Counted from the stretch's first letter, positions 31,190 to 40,592 are shown. The stretch: DNA of 47,513 bases from an uncultured Bacteroidales bacterium (GCA_947303715.1 CAMYYY010000018.1:1-47513); one strand, 5' to 3'. Notes: generated from the sequence alone by a model not told the origin. Translations and numbers: made by a program.

Positions 31190-32434
31190 TTAGTAGGTCA
31201 CCTTGAGGGGATTGGCCACTTTGACGGCAAAGTCGTTGAGGTAGCTGTTCCATTCGTCGGGCGACTGCCAGCCGGCCTTGCTCCATGCGCTACCCCACCA
31301 GTAGGTGACGGCAGCATCGGGGGCAATAGTCCCCAAGGCAAGGATGTGTCCGGATGCTCCGCGGCGGGCGGCCTCAGGAGCGGCAAAGGGCTGGTAGCGG
31401 GCTTCCTTGGCCCAAGGGGCAACAATACCCACATAGATTTCGCCGTTGTCGGCCCTCGCGTTGTCCGTGAGGTCCTGATAGGCGATATATCCCTTATCGG
31501 CAGCCAGCGTGTAGGCATCGGGGTTCTCAGGATGAACGACAATGCCGGCAGCCAGAGGGGCTGCCTTGCTGAGTCCGCTGAAGCTGATGGTGGTGCGGTT
31601 GAGCTGCGAGCCCTTTGCCAGCGAGATGACGCGCGTTTCCACCAGCGTTTCGTCGCGATAGACAAAGGGGTTGTAGGTGAGGCGCATCATGAAGCGCAGG
31701 GGGCCGTTCTCCATAATCTCGTAGTCAGCCCAGCAGTAGGGATAGACGATGTTCTCATCGTCGAGCAACGCCGCGGCACCACCGCCCAGCGTGGGGCCTA
31801 CCTTATAGCAGTCCATGCCGTTGCCGTGATCGACGTGGTAGGAGACGGAGTGGTAGAGCTGGTCGGCCTCGTCGAAACGCTTCTCCTTACGGAGTTGGTC
31901 AATCTGCGCTTTCGTCTCGGGATTGAGCTCGTTGGCATAGCGCTCCTCGACCACCAGAGAGGGGGTGTTCTTCACCCAGATGTCGTAGCCGAACGCCTTT
32001 TCCCCAGAGGCCTGCAAGGCCGGGCCGTAGCAACGGTAGGCGGTAAGGTCGTTCTCCCAGGCGATGTCATCGACGCGCTCGGGATAGAGGCGTCCATAGG
32101 CTACTGTGGGGGCAGGGTCGGGCGTTCCGACGGCGATGGTGTACGTGGATGTTCCCTGAGCCTTTACGGCAACGGGAAACATCAGTTTATTGTCGAAGGT
32201 AATCTGCGTGGGCAGCTCGTTGCCCTGTTCGTCGCAGACGACATACATCTCTTCTTCCGAAATAAGCGGCATACGGGCAAGGAGGTCGCTCATCGGAATC
32301 TCCACCATCTCGTCGATGCGCTCCACATCAGCAGGGTTCTTTACCGTAACGATAAAGTCGCCTTTGGGCTTCATGTCGCAAGACGAAAGGGCGGCGAGGA
32401 GGATAAGGGTATAAAGAAGTTTTTTCATGATCAT
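31190..32434 (-). CDS. DUF4861 family lipoprotein
   Basis: The protein has 414 residues. The signal peptide has a lipobox (ALSSC). The mature part matches DUF4861 in length and landmarks: YPERVDDIAWENDLTAYR, GYDIWVKNTPSLVVEERY, and the C-terminal TYWWGSAWSKAG. The family is common next to uronate- and rhamnogalacturonan-degradation genes in Bacteroidetes and may be a sugar-binding or -processing protein; its activity is not established. Its ATG overlaps the kduD stop by 4 bp (ATGA), though ATG 32428 (MKKLLYT) is an equal candidate. The coupling to kduD supports a role in uronic-acid use. Confidence 0.87.
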   Translation of the reverse strand: MIMKKLLYTLILLAALSSCDMKPKGDFIVTVKNPADVERIDEMVEIPMSDLLARMPLISEEEMYVVCDEQGNELPTQITFDNKLMFPVAVKAQGTSTYTIAVGTPDPAPTVAYGRLYPERVDDIAWENDLTAYRCYGPALQASGEKAFGYDIWVKNTPSLVVEERYANELNPETKAQIDQLRKEKRFDEADQLYHSVSYHVDHGNGMDCYKVGPTLGGGAAALLDDENIVYPYCWADYEIMENGPLRFMMRLTYNPFVYRDETLVETRVISLAKGSQLNRTTISFSGLSKAAPLAAGIVVHPENPDAYTLAADKGYIAYQDLTDNARADNGEIYVGIVAPWAKEARYQPFAAPEAARRGASGHILALGTIAPDAAVTYWWGSAWSKAGWQSPDEWNSYLNDFAVKVANPLKVTY

Positions 32435-33234
32435 TTCGGTTGTTTACCAATGTAGGCGAGGATGCCGCCATCGACATAGAGGATATGGCCGTTGACGGCA
32501 TCGGAGGCGTGAGAGGCCAGGAATACGGCAGGGCCGCCGAGCTCGCTGGGGTCGAGCCAGCGTCCGGCAGGAGTCTTGGCGCAGATGAACGAGTCGAAGG
32601 GATGACGGCTGCCATCGGGCTGACGTTCGCGCAACGGAGCGGTCTGGGGCGTGGCGATGTAGCCAGGGCCGATGCCGTTGCATTGGATGTTGTACTCGCC
32701 ATATTCCGAGCAGATGTTGCGCGTCAGCATCTTCAGACCGCCCTTGGCGGCGGCATAGGCGCTGACGGTCTCGCGACCCAGCTCGCTCATCATGGAGCAG
32801 ATGTTGATGATCTTGCCTTCGCGGCGCTCCATCATTTCGGGAAGGACGGCGCTGGAGCAGATGAACGGGCCAACGAGGTCGATATCAATGACCTGCTGGA
32901 ATTCGGCACGCTTCATCTCGTGCATAGGGATGCGCTTGATGATGCCGGCGTTGTTGACGAGGATGTCAATCTGGCCGACGTCGTTGTGGATGGTTTCGAC
33001 GAGGGCTTTCACGTCGTCCTCCTTCGTGACGTCGCAGACATAGCCAAAGACGTTGGTGATGCCAGCTTCGCGGTAGTTGTCAAGACCACGCTGAAGGGCA
33101 GCCTCATTGATGTCGTTGAAGATGATGTTCTTGATGCCAGCGGCAACGAAAGCCTTTGCGATATTAAAGCCGATGCCGTAGCTGCCGCCCGTAATCCAGG
33201 CGTTCTTGCCAGATAATGAAAATAAATTTGTCAT
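32431..33234 (-). CDS. kduD: SDR family 2-dehydro-3-deoxy-D-gluconate 5-dehydrogenase / gluconate 5-dehydrogenase
   Basis: From the ATG at 33234 (MTNLFSLSGKN) the protein has 267 residues; the longer frame runs through the GxxExxY element end and is not used. It is a classical short-chain dehydrogenase: cofactor loop TGGSYGIG, NNAG, catalytic Ser in ICSMMSE, and YAAAKGG (Y-x3-K). The Asp at the end of the second strand (FNDIN) favours NAD. KduD reduces 5-dehydro-deoxygluconate in the breakdown of unsaturated uronic acids from pectin or glycosaminoglycans. KduI, the preceding step, is encoded upstream, but a nuclease cassette sits between the two. The exact substrate (Kdu type or gluconate 5-dehydrogenase) is inferred from that neighbour. 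Confidence 0.9.
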   Translation of the reverse strand: MTNLFSLSGKNAWITGGSYGIGFNIAKAFVAAGIKNIIFNDINEAALQRGLDNYREAGITNVFGYVCDVTKEDDVKALVETIHNDVGQIDILVNNAGIIKRIPMHEMKRAEFQQVIDIDLVGPFICSSAVLPEMMERREGKIINICSMMSELGRETVSAYAAAKGGLKMLTRNICSEYGEYNIQCNGIGPGYIATPQTAPLRERQPDGSRHPFDSFICAKTPAGRWLDPSELGGPAVFLASHASDAVNGHILYVDGGILAYIGKQPK

Positions 33235-33261
33235 AATAATATCTTTATTTTTAGTGGAATC

Positions 33262-33309
33262 ATTTTTGTCTACGACGCTACACGAATTACCATGAATGAA
33301 CACGAATTA
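33262..33309. repeat. Terminal inverted repeat of the GxxExxY element (right end of the gene, left in the window)
   Basis: The sequence TTTTTGTCTACGACGCTACA followed by CGAATTACCATGAAT is the reverse complement of the end at 33804-33858 with few changes. The nuclease stop codon (TAA, 33307-33309) lies inside it. Confidence 0.8.
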
Positions 33310-33789
33310 CTCATAAAATTCTTTGTCATCATTATTATCCTCAAAATACCAATCCACATCTTCATTTACAATGTCCATATTACGGTCAAGGAGTACACAT
33401 TCGTTGGTTTCTTCTATGTAACCGTATCTCTCGCTCTGGAGTTTTGAGGCCCCGAAATTGATAAGTAAACCTATAGGGAGCTTTGTCAAACGCAGGTAAT
33501 TGAATAATTGCGCTCTATGAGCTGGCAAAATGGTGTTGACGGATTTCAATTCTACGATAACATTGCCGACCACGACATCTATCTTGTACGTTTTTTTCAG
33601 TTCGTGATTCTTATAAAAACAGGATATTTGTTTTTCTGGGATGCATTCAATGCCACGTTCATTAAGTTCAAGGCATAGAGATTCATTATAAACAGCTTCA
33701 AGAAGTCCCCAATGCAACGTAGAGTGAACCTCCATTGCTGAGCCAATAACGGAATAGACGATGTCTTTATACTGTTCAAAGAATCTCAT
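33307..33789 (-). CDS. GxxExxY family protein, PD-(D/E)XK nuclease-like
   Basis: The protein has 160 residues. It carries the family motif G28-LL-E31-AV-Y34 and a nuclease core: D71 in TYKIDVVVG, then E80-L-K82 in VIVELKSV, followed by the Q in HRAQLFNYLR. These match PDDEXK_3-type nucleases, of which GxxExxY proteins are a branch; no biological role is established. The gene is AT-rich and unlike kduI and kduD on either side. Both ends lie in inverted repeats: the stop codon is inside one, and the start codon follows the other by a few bases. A copy of the element lacking this gene lies at 30.26-30.37 kb. I infer a mobile nuclease cassette inserted in a kdu operon in the direction of transcription. 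Confidence 0.88.
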   Translation of the reverse strand: MRFFEQYKDIVYSVIGSAMEVHSTLHWGLLEAVYNESLCLELNERGIECIPEKQISCFYKNHELKKTYKIDVVVGNVIVELKSVNTILPAHRAQLFNYLRLTKLPIGLLINFGASKLQSERYGYIEETNECVLLDRNMDIVNEDVDWYFEDNNDDKEFYE

Positions 33790-33803
33790 AAATGCTTTAT
33801 TTA

Positions 33804-33858
33804 TGAAAAATTCGTGTAAATTAGTGGCTATTCGTGTGGCGCCGCAGGCAAAAAAGGT
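33804..33858. repeat. Terminal inverted repeat of the GxxExxY element (start-codon side)
   Basis: On the minus strand it reads TTTTTTGCCTGCGGCGCCAC then ACGAATAGCCACTAAT and ACACGAATTTTTCAT. Together with the other three ends in this region the terminal consensus is GYCTRCGRCGCYACACGAAT. It begins within a few bases of the kduI stop codon. Confidence 0.8.
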
Positions 33859-33859
33859 C

Positions 33860-34702
33860 TTATTTCAGGTCTTTAATGTCGTAGAAATCCTGGTCGCCGT
33901 AGTCGAGGTTTTCGCCGCCCATCCCCCAGATAAAGGTGTAGTTGTGGGTAGCGGCTGCGCTATGGATGCTCCATTCGGGGCTGAGGACAGCCTGGTCGCC
34001 CTTCATCCAGATATGACGGGTTTCCTGCACCTGTCCCATGAAATGGCAGACAGCCTGGTCTTCGGGCACTTCAAAGTAGAAATAAGCTTCCATTCGACGG
34101 CTGTGAGTATGCGCCGGCATCGTGTTCCATACGGAGCCTGGAGCCAATTCGGTCATACCCATCTGAAGCTGGCAGGTGGGAAGAACCTGATTAACGATCA
34201 TCTTATTGATGTTGCGCTCGTTGCTCATTTCCAGCGAGCCCATGTGAGCCACGACGGCATCGGCTTTCGTCACCTTGCGGTCGGGGTAGGTGGTATGAGC
34301 ATTCGTGCTGTTGAAATAGAACTTCGCAGGGTGGGCGGCATCCTTGCTTTCAAAGACGACGTCCTTGTTTCCGCGACCCAGATAGAGCGCTTCCTTATAG
34401 TTCAATTCGAAAACCTCATCGCCATGACGGACGACGCCAGCACCTCCGACGTTGTAGATGCCCAATTCGCGGCGTTCCAGAAACCATTGAGCCTTCAGCG
34501 GGTCAATAGCTTCGAGTTTCAAGGCTTCGTGAACAGGCATGGCGCCACCCACGACCATGCGGTCGTACATGGAATAGACCATATTCACCTCGTCAGCGGC
34601 AAAGACGGTCTCAATCAGGAAATCGCGGCGGATTCGTGCTGTGTCATACTGTTTCGCATCCTCTGGATGAGCGGCATAGCGTACTTCGTAGTTTGTCTTC
34701 AT
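33860..34702 (-). CDS. kduI: 5-keto-4-deoxyuronate isomerase (4-deoxy-L-threo-5-hexosulose-uronate ketol-isomerase)
   Basis: The protein has 280 residues from ATG 34702 (MKTNYEVRYA); the longer frame reads through the promoter and is rejected. KduI isomerises 4-deoxy-5-hexosulose uronate, formed from lyase products of pectin or glycosaminoglycans, to 2,5-diketo-3-deoxygluconate. The zinc site is visible in PAHTHSRRMEAYFYF and later EWSIHSAAATHNYTFIWGM. Length is normal. It is the first gene of the operon and has its own promoter at 34729-34760. The next pathway gene, kduD, follows only after a GxxExxY nuclease element. Confidence 0.95.
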   Translation of the reverse strand: MKTNYEVRYAAHPEDAKQYDTARIRRDFLIETVFAADEVNMVYSMYDRMVVGGAMPVHEALKLEAIDPLKAQWFLERRELGIYNVGGAGVVRHGDEVFELNYKEALYLGRGNKDVVFESKDAAHPAKFYFNSTNAHTTYPDRKVTKADAVVAHMGSLEMSNERNINKMIVNQVLPTCQLQMGMTELAPGSVWNTMPAHTHSRRMEAYFYFEVPEDQAVCHFMGQVQETRHIWMKGDQAVLSPEWSIHSAAATHNYTFIWGMGGENLDYGDQDFYDIKDLK

Positions 34703-34728
34703 TTCAATATGTTTTTTGGATTTGTCGA

Positions 34729-34760
34729 CAAAGGTAGTACAAGGAGAGAGGAAAAGCAAA
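34729..34760 (-). promoter_or_regulatory. Promoter of the kdu operon
   Basis: On the minus strand a -33 TTTG (34760-34757) and a -7 TACCTTTG (34736-34729) are 20 bp apart. The leader to the kduI ATG is about 25 bases. Because the promoter lies inside the longer open frame, the ATG at 34702 must be the real start. Confidence 0.75.
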
Positions 34761-34811
34761 AAAAACGCAGTTTTTTTCAAAAATGCGAACGAACAAAGCC
34801 GTCAGAAAAAA

Positions 34812-35768
34812 TCAATCCTTTTTTTCAGATTGGGCGACGGTCTCGATGTTGCGGCGCAGGCCGTCGTATTTGGCGCGCTTTACGGCACTACCGCTAAAAA
34901 GCCCTTCGTACTCCTCGGGCGTCAACGTCTTCCAGTCTTCACGACGCATGTTGAGCAAAGCATCGGAAGGCTGAAAGGAGTTTTCGTTGGTAGGCGAGGC
35001 AAAACGATTCCACGGACAAGCCTTCTGGCAGCAGTCGCAGCCATAGATGTGATTGCCTAAATGGGCGGAAAAGTCCGATGGAATGGGCGATTTTTGTTCA
35101 ATTGTGAGGTAGCTGATGCATCGTCGGGCATCCATGCTCGTCGTGCCGTCAGCATGGAGGGTAAGGGCTCCTGCTGGACAGGCATCAACACATCGGTGGC
35201 ACGTTCCGCATCGAGAGGGCAAGGGAGAATCGGGGGTCAGGGCAAGGTCTGTGACGATTAGACCGAGGAAGAACCAGCTACCCATGCCGGGGATGATGAG
35301 TAGATGATTTCGTCCTTCCCATCCCAATCCGGCACGCTGTGCCCAATAGCGTTCGAGCACGGGGGCGCTATCTACAAAAACGCGTTGTTCTCCGAAGGGG
35401 GCATGCTCTCCGTGTTGTTCCCGCAGGTTGTTAATGTATTCCAGCAATTGGAAAAGCCTCTCCTTGACTACGACGTGATAATCCTTGCCGTAGGCATAGT
35501 AGGCAATCTGCCATTCCTCTTTGGGTATTTGTTCGGCCGGATAGTAGTTCATAGCCGTAACAATGATACTCTTGCAGCCTGGCACGAGTTGTGTGGGGTC
35601 GAAGCGCTTTTCCAGATTACGGGCAAGATAGCCCATGTCGCCTTGGTGGTTCTCCTCTATCCAACGTTCATAAGCCGCTTGGGTAACGGCATCTACGGCT
35701 TCGGCCTTTGCAATACCGCAAGCCGCAAAGCCAAGTTCGCGAGCCTTATTTTTTATAAAGGATTCCAT
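34812..35768 (-). CDS. queG: Epoxyqueuosine reductase
   Basis: The protein has 318 residues. QueG reduces epoxyqueuosine to queuosine in tRNA using cobalamin and two 4Fe-4S clusters. The two ferredoxin-type clusters are CGTCHRCVDACPAGAL and CDCCQKACPWNRF. The N-terminal LGFAACGIAKAE and DMGYLARNLEKRFDP segments are family landmarks. Length is at the short end of the normal range. It lies alone between the kdu promoter and the DUF2723 gene, separated from the latter by a paired heptamer repeat. Confidence 0.95.
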   Translation of the reverse strand: MESFIKNKARELGFAACGIAKAEAVDAVTQAAYERWIEENHQGDMGYLARNLEKRFDPTQLVPGCKSIIVTAMNYYPAEQIPKEEWQIAYYAYGKDYHVVVKERLFQLLEYINNLREQHGEHAPFGEQRVFVDSAPVLERYWAQRAGLGWEGRNHLLIIPGMGSWFFLGLIVTDLALTPDSPLPSRCGTCHRCVDACPAGALTLHADGTTSMDARRCISYLTIEQKSPIPSDFSAHLGNHIYGCDCCQKACPWNRFASPTNENSFQPSDALLNMRREDWKTLTPEEYEGLFSGSAVKRAKYDGLRRNIETVAQSEKKD

Positions 35769-35771
35769 GAT

Positions 35772-35865
35772 AAATGAAGAATGAAAGAGGAATAATAAAA
35801 TGACCTAAATGCCTTATGCTGATGGCAATGTTATTTATTCTTCATCTTTCATTCTTCATTTCTTA
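35772..35865. repeat. Paired 7-bp repeat (ATGAAGA / TCTTCAT)
   Basis: The left side has AAATGAA, GAATGAA, AGAGGAA (35772-35792). The right side has TTATTTA, TTCTTCA, TCTTTCA, TTCTTCA, TTTCTTA (35831-35865). The two halves are reverse complements in general, so the gap between queG and the DUF2723 gene can form a stem. About 40 bp of unique sequence lie between them. Confidence 0.75.
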
Positions 35866-38800
35866 TCCTTTCAGCCTGTCGTTATAGGCGTTGAAGATCA
35901 ACTCCAGCTTGGAGGTGTAAAGTTCAACAACGTCGTTGTTTTCAGCCTGCTCCATATAGCGGACGAGACGGAGTAGCGTGTCGATATTGTCGCGGCAGCT
36001 GGTAGCGTTGAGCAGGAACTGGCGATTCGAGAGGCTGAGGTACCACGTGGCGTACTCCACCTCGTTGTCAGCCATCTGGCAGAGGATGTCAAGGCCCTTC
36101 TCCTTCTCGCCCAACTGGATGTAGTTGAGTGCCATGATGTGGGAGTAGCTCATCACGTAGCTGTGAGGCAGGTTGTAGGCGGGCAGCTCTTCTTCGCATT
36201 TGTTCAAAATGGCCAAGGCTTTTTCGTCCTGCCCTTCAGCCAGCAGTTGGTTAGCCAAAAGGACAAACAAGCGACGATGGGTATAAGCCATGCGGGAGAT
36301 GGTTTCATCCAGATAGATGCCCTTTGTATTCATGCCTCCGAACTTGTAGCGGTTCATCAGGTTGTCGTACATCTTCTCGCTATCGATGGTGAACTCCACG
36401 CGTGCGTTATCGACATAACCTAATTCATCGTAGTTGAATGGGGTGATGCGATACGCCAGACCCTCCTGCACGAAGAAGGGCTCCAAGCCGAGACGGTTCT
36501 CCGAGCCGACGGTCATAGCCATGTAGAGGGGACGTTCCCAGTTGCATTGGGCCAGCATCTCCAACATCATCAGGTCGTTCTTGTAGATGCGGCGACGTCC
36601 TGTAAGTGGGATGTTCATGCGGTCGGGCATCTTACTCATGGTCTCCTCGTCAGTTTCTCCGCGGAACTCGTTGGGGATAAACATACCAGAACGGAGTATG
36701 GCGGCCTTGTCGAGGGTGATGAAAACGGTGTCGGTAGGGATGTAGTGAAGCGTCTCATCAGTATTCTGCACCCAGTATTTGAGAATGTTCTTCAGCTCGA
36801 AAGGCTCTGCGCCGAAGCGTGTTGCGGCAGCCTCAGGATTCTTCGCGTAGAGCGAGAGAACCGATTTTTTGGCATCGGGACGAATCTCTATGGCGTCGTT
36901 CCACCCTTCTACATACTGTACGCGTGGCCAGGTGATGGGGACGCTGGGCGACTTGTAAGCCGGACGACGCATCTGGTCAATGTACCACGGCGTCTGCAAG
37001 TAGCTGAGGTTGCAGACACGGGTGTCCGTGCGGAATTCCTCCGTCTCCTGATTGTACCAGAGGGGGAAGGTGTCGTTGTCGCCGTTGGTGTAGATGATGG
37101 GGAATCCTTGGTCGGGCAGGGTGTTGAGGTAGTTCTGTCCGAAGTCGCGGCACATATAGCGGTGGCTGCGGTCGTGGTCGTCCCATGTCTGGCTTCCCAT
37201 CTGGATGGGTACAAGAATGCAGACGAGCGTAGCCAGCACGGCGGGTACGAGGTCGTTCTTCTTGAACAGTTTCTTCAGCCATTCTGCCACTGCAGCTACA
37301 GCCAGTCCAATCCAAATGGTGAAAGCGTAGAAGGAGCCGGCGTAAGCATAGTCACGTTCACGCGGCTGTTGTGGCGTCTGGTTCAGATAAAGAACGATGG
37401 CGAGACCCGTCATGAAGAAGAGGAAGAATACCACCCAGAACTGTTGTACGCCGCGCCGTCCGCGACGGAACGCCTGCCAGCACAAGCCAATAATACCGAG
37501 AATCAACGGCAGGCCGTAGAAGACGTTGTGCCCCTTGTTCTCCTTCAGTTCGGTAGGCAACAGCCTCTGGTCTCCCACCAGGAACTTGTCGATGAAGTTG
37601 AAGCCCGTAATCCAATTGCCGTGTTCAATCTCACCATAGCTGCAGATGTCGTTCTGACGTCCCACGAAGTTCCAGAGGAAGTAGCGCCAGTACATGAAGT
37701 TCACCTGGTAATTAAAGAAGAAGGCAAGGTTTTCCGCCATGGTGGGGATGGTAAGCGTTTGCTTCTCGCCGCAATAGTCGTAGCTCACCTTCTTGCCCTT
37801 GATGCCGCCCGGCACCCATTGCTCGTAGAGGTTGATCTGCTGTGCCCCATAGTGGGAGTGAGGTTCGCTGTACATGCGTGGGAAAACCATGTTCTGCGCG
37901 TAAATATATTTGTCGCGGTTGCTTACGACTATGTAGCGGTCTTTTTCGTCGGGACTGGTCTTTTCCTTCTTGCCGTAGATGGGGGCGCCCTTCTTGGTGA
38001 CGGGCACGCAATAGCGGCCATCAACCTTCCATTTCACCTTTGAGGCATACGTCTGGCCGTAGAATAGAGGCGTTTGGCCGTATTGTTCGCGACCCAGATA
38101 ATCACCCAGCGTAAAGATATCTTCAGGGCTGTTTTGGTCCATCGGCGTATTGGCTGTGGAGCGCACGACGATAAGTGCATAGGACGAATAGCCTACCACC
38201 ATTACCGTCAGGCACATCAGAGCCGTATTCATCACGCGCGTGTAATCCTTCTTATTTGCGAACAGGAACCATGCCAGCGCACCCAAAATGACGAGGCCGA
38301 TGAGAATGCTGCTCGCGCCGTGTCCGAAGAACGGAATGCCCAGCAGGGCCACACTCAGCAGGAAGCTGATTTTCTGGATAGTCTTGTTCTCTTTATAAGT
38401 CAAGATAATACTCCACACGAGGCAGGCCACCAGCAAGATGATATAAACGATGAGGCCTGTGTTGAAAGGCATGTGCAGGCTGTTGACAAAAAGAAGTTCG
38501 AACCATCCGCCTACCTTTACGATACCAGGCACGATGCCATAGAGCACGACGGCCACCAGCACGGCCGATACGGCAAGCGCCCCAACTGTACCCCAGAAGC
38601 GTTGTTTGCCAGTTCGTTCGCTCTTAGTCTCACCCCGCTTGAAGTACCATACCAGTACGATGGCAGGAATACAAAGGAGGTTCAGCAAGTGTACGCCGAT
38701 GGAGAGGCCCACCATGTAGGCAATCAGGATAAGCCAGCGGTCGGCGTAAGGTTGGTCGGCTACGTCTTCCCATTTCAAGATGAACCAGAAAACGATGGCT

Positions 38801-39261
38801 GTAAAGAACGAACTGTAGGCATATACCTCGCCTTCGACGGCGCTAAACCAGAAAGTATCGCTGAATGTATAGGCCAATGAGCCTACAATGCCGGCGCCCA
38901 TGATGGTTATCAGCTGGCCGACGGTCATCTCCTCGTCCTTACTGCACACCAGCATCTTCGTCAGGTGGGTGATGCTCCAGAAAAGGAACAGAATGCAACC
39001 TGCTGAAAGCAGCGCCGACATGGTGTTCACCATTCGTGCCACTTGTGACGGGTCACTTACAAACTGCGTGAACAGGTTGGCTGTCAGCATAAAGAACGGT
39101 GCCCCTGGCGGGTGGCCCACCTCCAGCTTATAGCCCGTGGTGATAAACTCTGGGCAATCCCAGAAACTGGCGCTCGGCTCGATGGTCAGGCAGTATACGA
39201 CTGCCGCCACGGCGAACATAATCCAACCCACAAGGTTGTTAACAAGTCTGTATGATTTCAT
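35863..39261 (-). CDS. DUF2723 family membrane protein (predicted GT-C glycosyltransferase)
   Basis: The protein has 1132 residues. The first 700 or so hold about a dozen membrane spans. The N-terminal part matches DUF2723 / PMT-like GT-C enzymes: SFWDCPEFITTGYKLEVGHP supplies the conserved acidic residue and the PGAPFFML loop. A large soluble region follows (YTNGDNDTFPLWYNQE), and the last 150 residues look like TPR-type helical repeats (ANQLLAEGQDEKALAILNKC). Relatives are thought to transfer mannose or other sugars from lipid carriers onto exported proteins or glycans; the substrate here is not known. It starts 38 bp after the tyrS stop codon, so the two are probably co-transcribed. Confidence 0.9.
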   Translation of the reverse strand: MKSYRLVNNLVGWIMFAVAAVVYCLTIEPSASFWDCPEFITTGYKLEVGHPPGAPFFMLTANLFTQFVSDPSQVARMVNTMSALLSAGCILFLFWSITHLTKMLVCSKDEEMTVGQLITIMGAGIVGSLAYTFSDTFWFSAVEGEVYAYSSFFTAIVFWFILKWEDVADQPYADRWLILIAYMVGLSIGVHLLNLLCIPAIVLVWYFKRGETKSERTGKQRFWGTVGALAVSAVLVAVVLYGIVPGIVKVGGWFELLFVNSLHMPFNTGLIVYIILLVACLVWSIILTYKENKTIQKISFLLSVALLGIPFFGHGASSILIGLVILGALAWFLFANKKDYTRVMNTALMCLTVMVVGYSSYALIVVRSTANTPMDQNSPEDIFTLGDYLGREQYGQTPLFYGQTYASKVKWKVDGRYCVPVTKKGAPIYGKKEKTSPDEKDRYIVVSNRDKYIYAQNMVFPRMYSEPHSHYGAQQINLYEQWVPGGIKGKKVSYDYCGEKQTLTIPTMAENLAFFFNYQVNFMYWRYFLWNFVGRQNDICSYGEIEHGNWITGFNFIDKFLVGDQRLLPTELKENKGHNVFYGLPLILGIIGLCWQAFRRGRRGVQQFWVVFFLFFMTGLAIVLYLNQTPQQPRERDYAYAGSFYAFTIWIGLAVAAVAEWLKKLFKKNDLVPAVLATLVCILVPIQMGSQTWDDHDRSHRYMCRDFGQNYLNTLPDQGFPIIYTNGDNDTFPLWYNQETEEFRTDTRVCNLSYLQTPWYIDQMRRPAYKSPSVPITWPRVQYVEGWNDAIEIRPDAKKSVLSLYAKNPEAAATRFGAEPFELKNILKYWVQNTDETLHYIPTDTVFITLDKAAILRSGMFIPNEFRGETDEETMSKMPDRMNIPLTGRRRIYKNDLMMLEMLAQCNWERPLYMAMTVGSENRLGLEPFFVQEGLAYRITPFNYDELGYVDNARVEFTIDSEKMYDNLMNRYKFGGMNTKGIYLDETISRMAYTHRRLFVLLANQLLAEGQDEKALAILNKCEEELPAYNLPHSYVMSYSHIMALNYIQLGEKEKGLDILCQMADNEVEYATWYLSLSNRQFLLNATSCRDNIDTLLRLVRYMEQAENNDVVELYTSKLELIFNAYNDRLKG

Positions 39262-39299
39262 GTCTATCTAATAATCCTTTTAATCCTAAAGACAAAGAC

Positions 39300-40592
39300 T
39301 TACTCTGCGATGAGGAGATAGTAGTTCTTTTTGCCACGCTGGGCGAGGAGGTACTTGCCGCTGATGAGGTCAGCAGTAGAGAGTGTCTGGTCGAAGGTCT
39401 CGAGTTTCTGCTTGTTGATGCTGATTCCTCCTCCCTGCGCCATTTTTCGCATTTCGCCCTTAGAGGGAAAGACAGGAGCATCATCAGTCAGAAGGTCGAT
39501 AGCTTTCACGCCGCATTCCAGTTTGCTTTTTGCCACCTTGAATTGGGGAACACCTTCAAAAACAGCCAGCAATGTCCGCTCGTCGAGACGGACGAGGGCA
39601 TCGTGGGTGTTGTTTCCAAAGAGGATTCCGCTGGCTTCAACAGCTGCGTTGTAGTCGGCTTCGCTGTGAACCATGCAGGTGACCTCCTTAGCCAGACGTT
39701 TCTGCAGCAAACGCAGGTGGGGTGCTTCAGCATGCTCAAGAACGAGGGCGTCAATTTCCTCCTTGGGTAAGGAGGTGAAGATCTTGATGTACTTGACGGC
39801 ATCTTCATCGCCTACGTTAAGCCAGAACTGGTAGAATGTATAGGGGCTGGTGTAGTCGGCGCTGAGCCAGATGTTGCCGCTTTCGGTCTTACCGAACTTG
39901 CCGCCGTCGGCCTTGGTGATGAGGGGGCAGGTAAGGGCAAAGACCTCTCCTCCATTGGTGCGGCGGATGAGCTCGGCACCTGTGGTGATGTTGCCCCATT
40001 GGTCGCTGCCGCCCATTTGGAGCTTGCAGCCTTTATGCTCATAGAGATAGAGGAAGTCGTAGCCCTGCAGAAGCTGATAGGTGAATTCTGTGAAAGAAAG
40101 GCCGTCGCGGGCTTCGCCGTTGAGGCGCTTCTGTACACTATCCTTGGCCATCATGTAGTTGACGGTGATGTGCTTGCCGATGTCGCGTGCGAAATCAAGG
40201 AAGGTGAAGTCCTTCATCCAATCGTAGTTGTTGACCAGTTCGGCGTGATTGGGGGCATCGCTGTCGAAGTCGAGGAAGTGGCTGAGTTGCTTTTTAATGC
40301 ACTCGACGTTATGACGCAACGTCTCCTCGTTAAGCAGATTACGTTCTTGGCTTTTGCCGCTGGGGTCGCCAATCATGCCCGTTGCACCACCGATGAGTGC
40401 CAGGGGCTTATGGCCGCAGCGCTGCAGGTGGCGAAGCATCATAATGCCGCAAAGGTGTCCGATGTGTAACGAATCAGCCGTAGGGTCGATGCCCACGTAG
40501 GCTGTAACCATTTCCTTGTTCAATAACTCTTCTGTGCCTGGCATCATGGAGTGAATCATGCCGCGCCAGCGTAATTCTTCTACAAAGTTCAT
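39300..40592 (-). CDS. tyrS: Tyrosyl-tRNA synthetase
   Basis: The enzyme has 430 residues. It charges tRNA-Tyr. The HIGH motif is HIGHL in [17 protein letters not shown], the tyrosine pocket includes [14 protein letters not shown] and [12 protein letters not shown], and the KMSKS equivalent is KFGKT. An S4-type RNA-binding domain forms the C terminus ([19 protein letters not shown]). Length is typical of bacterial TyrRS. It has its own promoter at 40664-40695 and is followed by the DUF2723 gene. Confidence 0.97.
   Translation of the reverse strand: MNFVEELRWRGMIHSMMPGTEELLNKEMVTAYVGIDPTADSLHIGHLCGIMMLRHLQRCGHKPLALIGGATGMIGDPSGKSQERNLLNEETLRHNVECIKKQLSHFLDFDSDAPNHAELVNNYDWMKDFTFLDFARDIGKHITVNYMMAKDSVQKRLNGEARDGLSFTEFTYQLLQGYDFLYLYEHKGCKLQMGGSDQWGNITTGAELIRRTNGGEVFALTCPLITKADGGKFGKTESGNIWLSADYTSPYTFYQFWLNVGDEDAVKYIKIFTSLPKEEIDALVLEHAEAPHLRLLQKRLAKEVTCMVHSEADYNAAVEASGILFGNNTHDALVRLDERTLLAVFEGVPQFKVAKSKLECGVKAIDLLTDDAPVFPSKGEMRKMAQGGGISINKQKLETFDQTLSTADLISGKYLLAQRGKKNYYLLIAE

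Noticed and set aside
36547..38043. 498-codon plus-strand frame inside the DUF2723 gene
   Set aside because: Antisense shadow: Val- and Glu-rich, no motif, and the opposite strand encodes a clear membrane protein.
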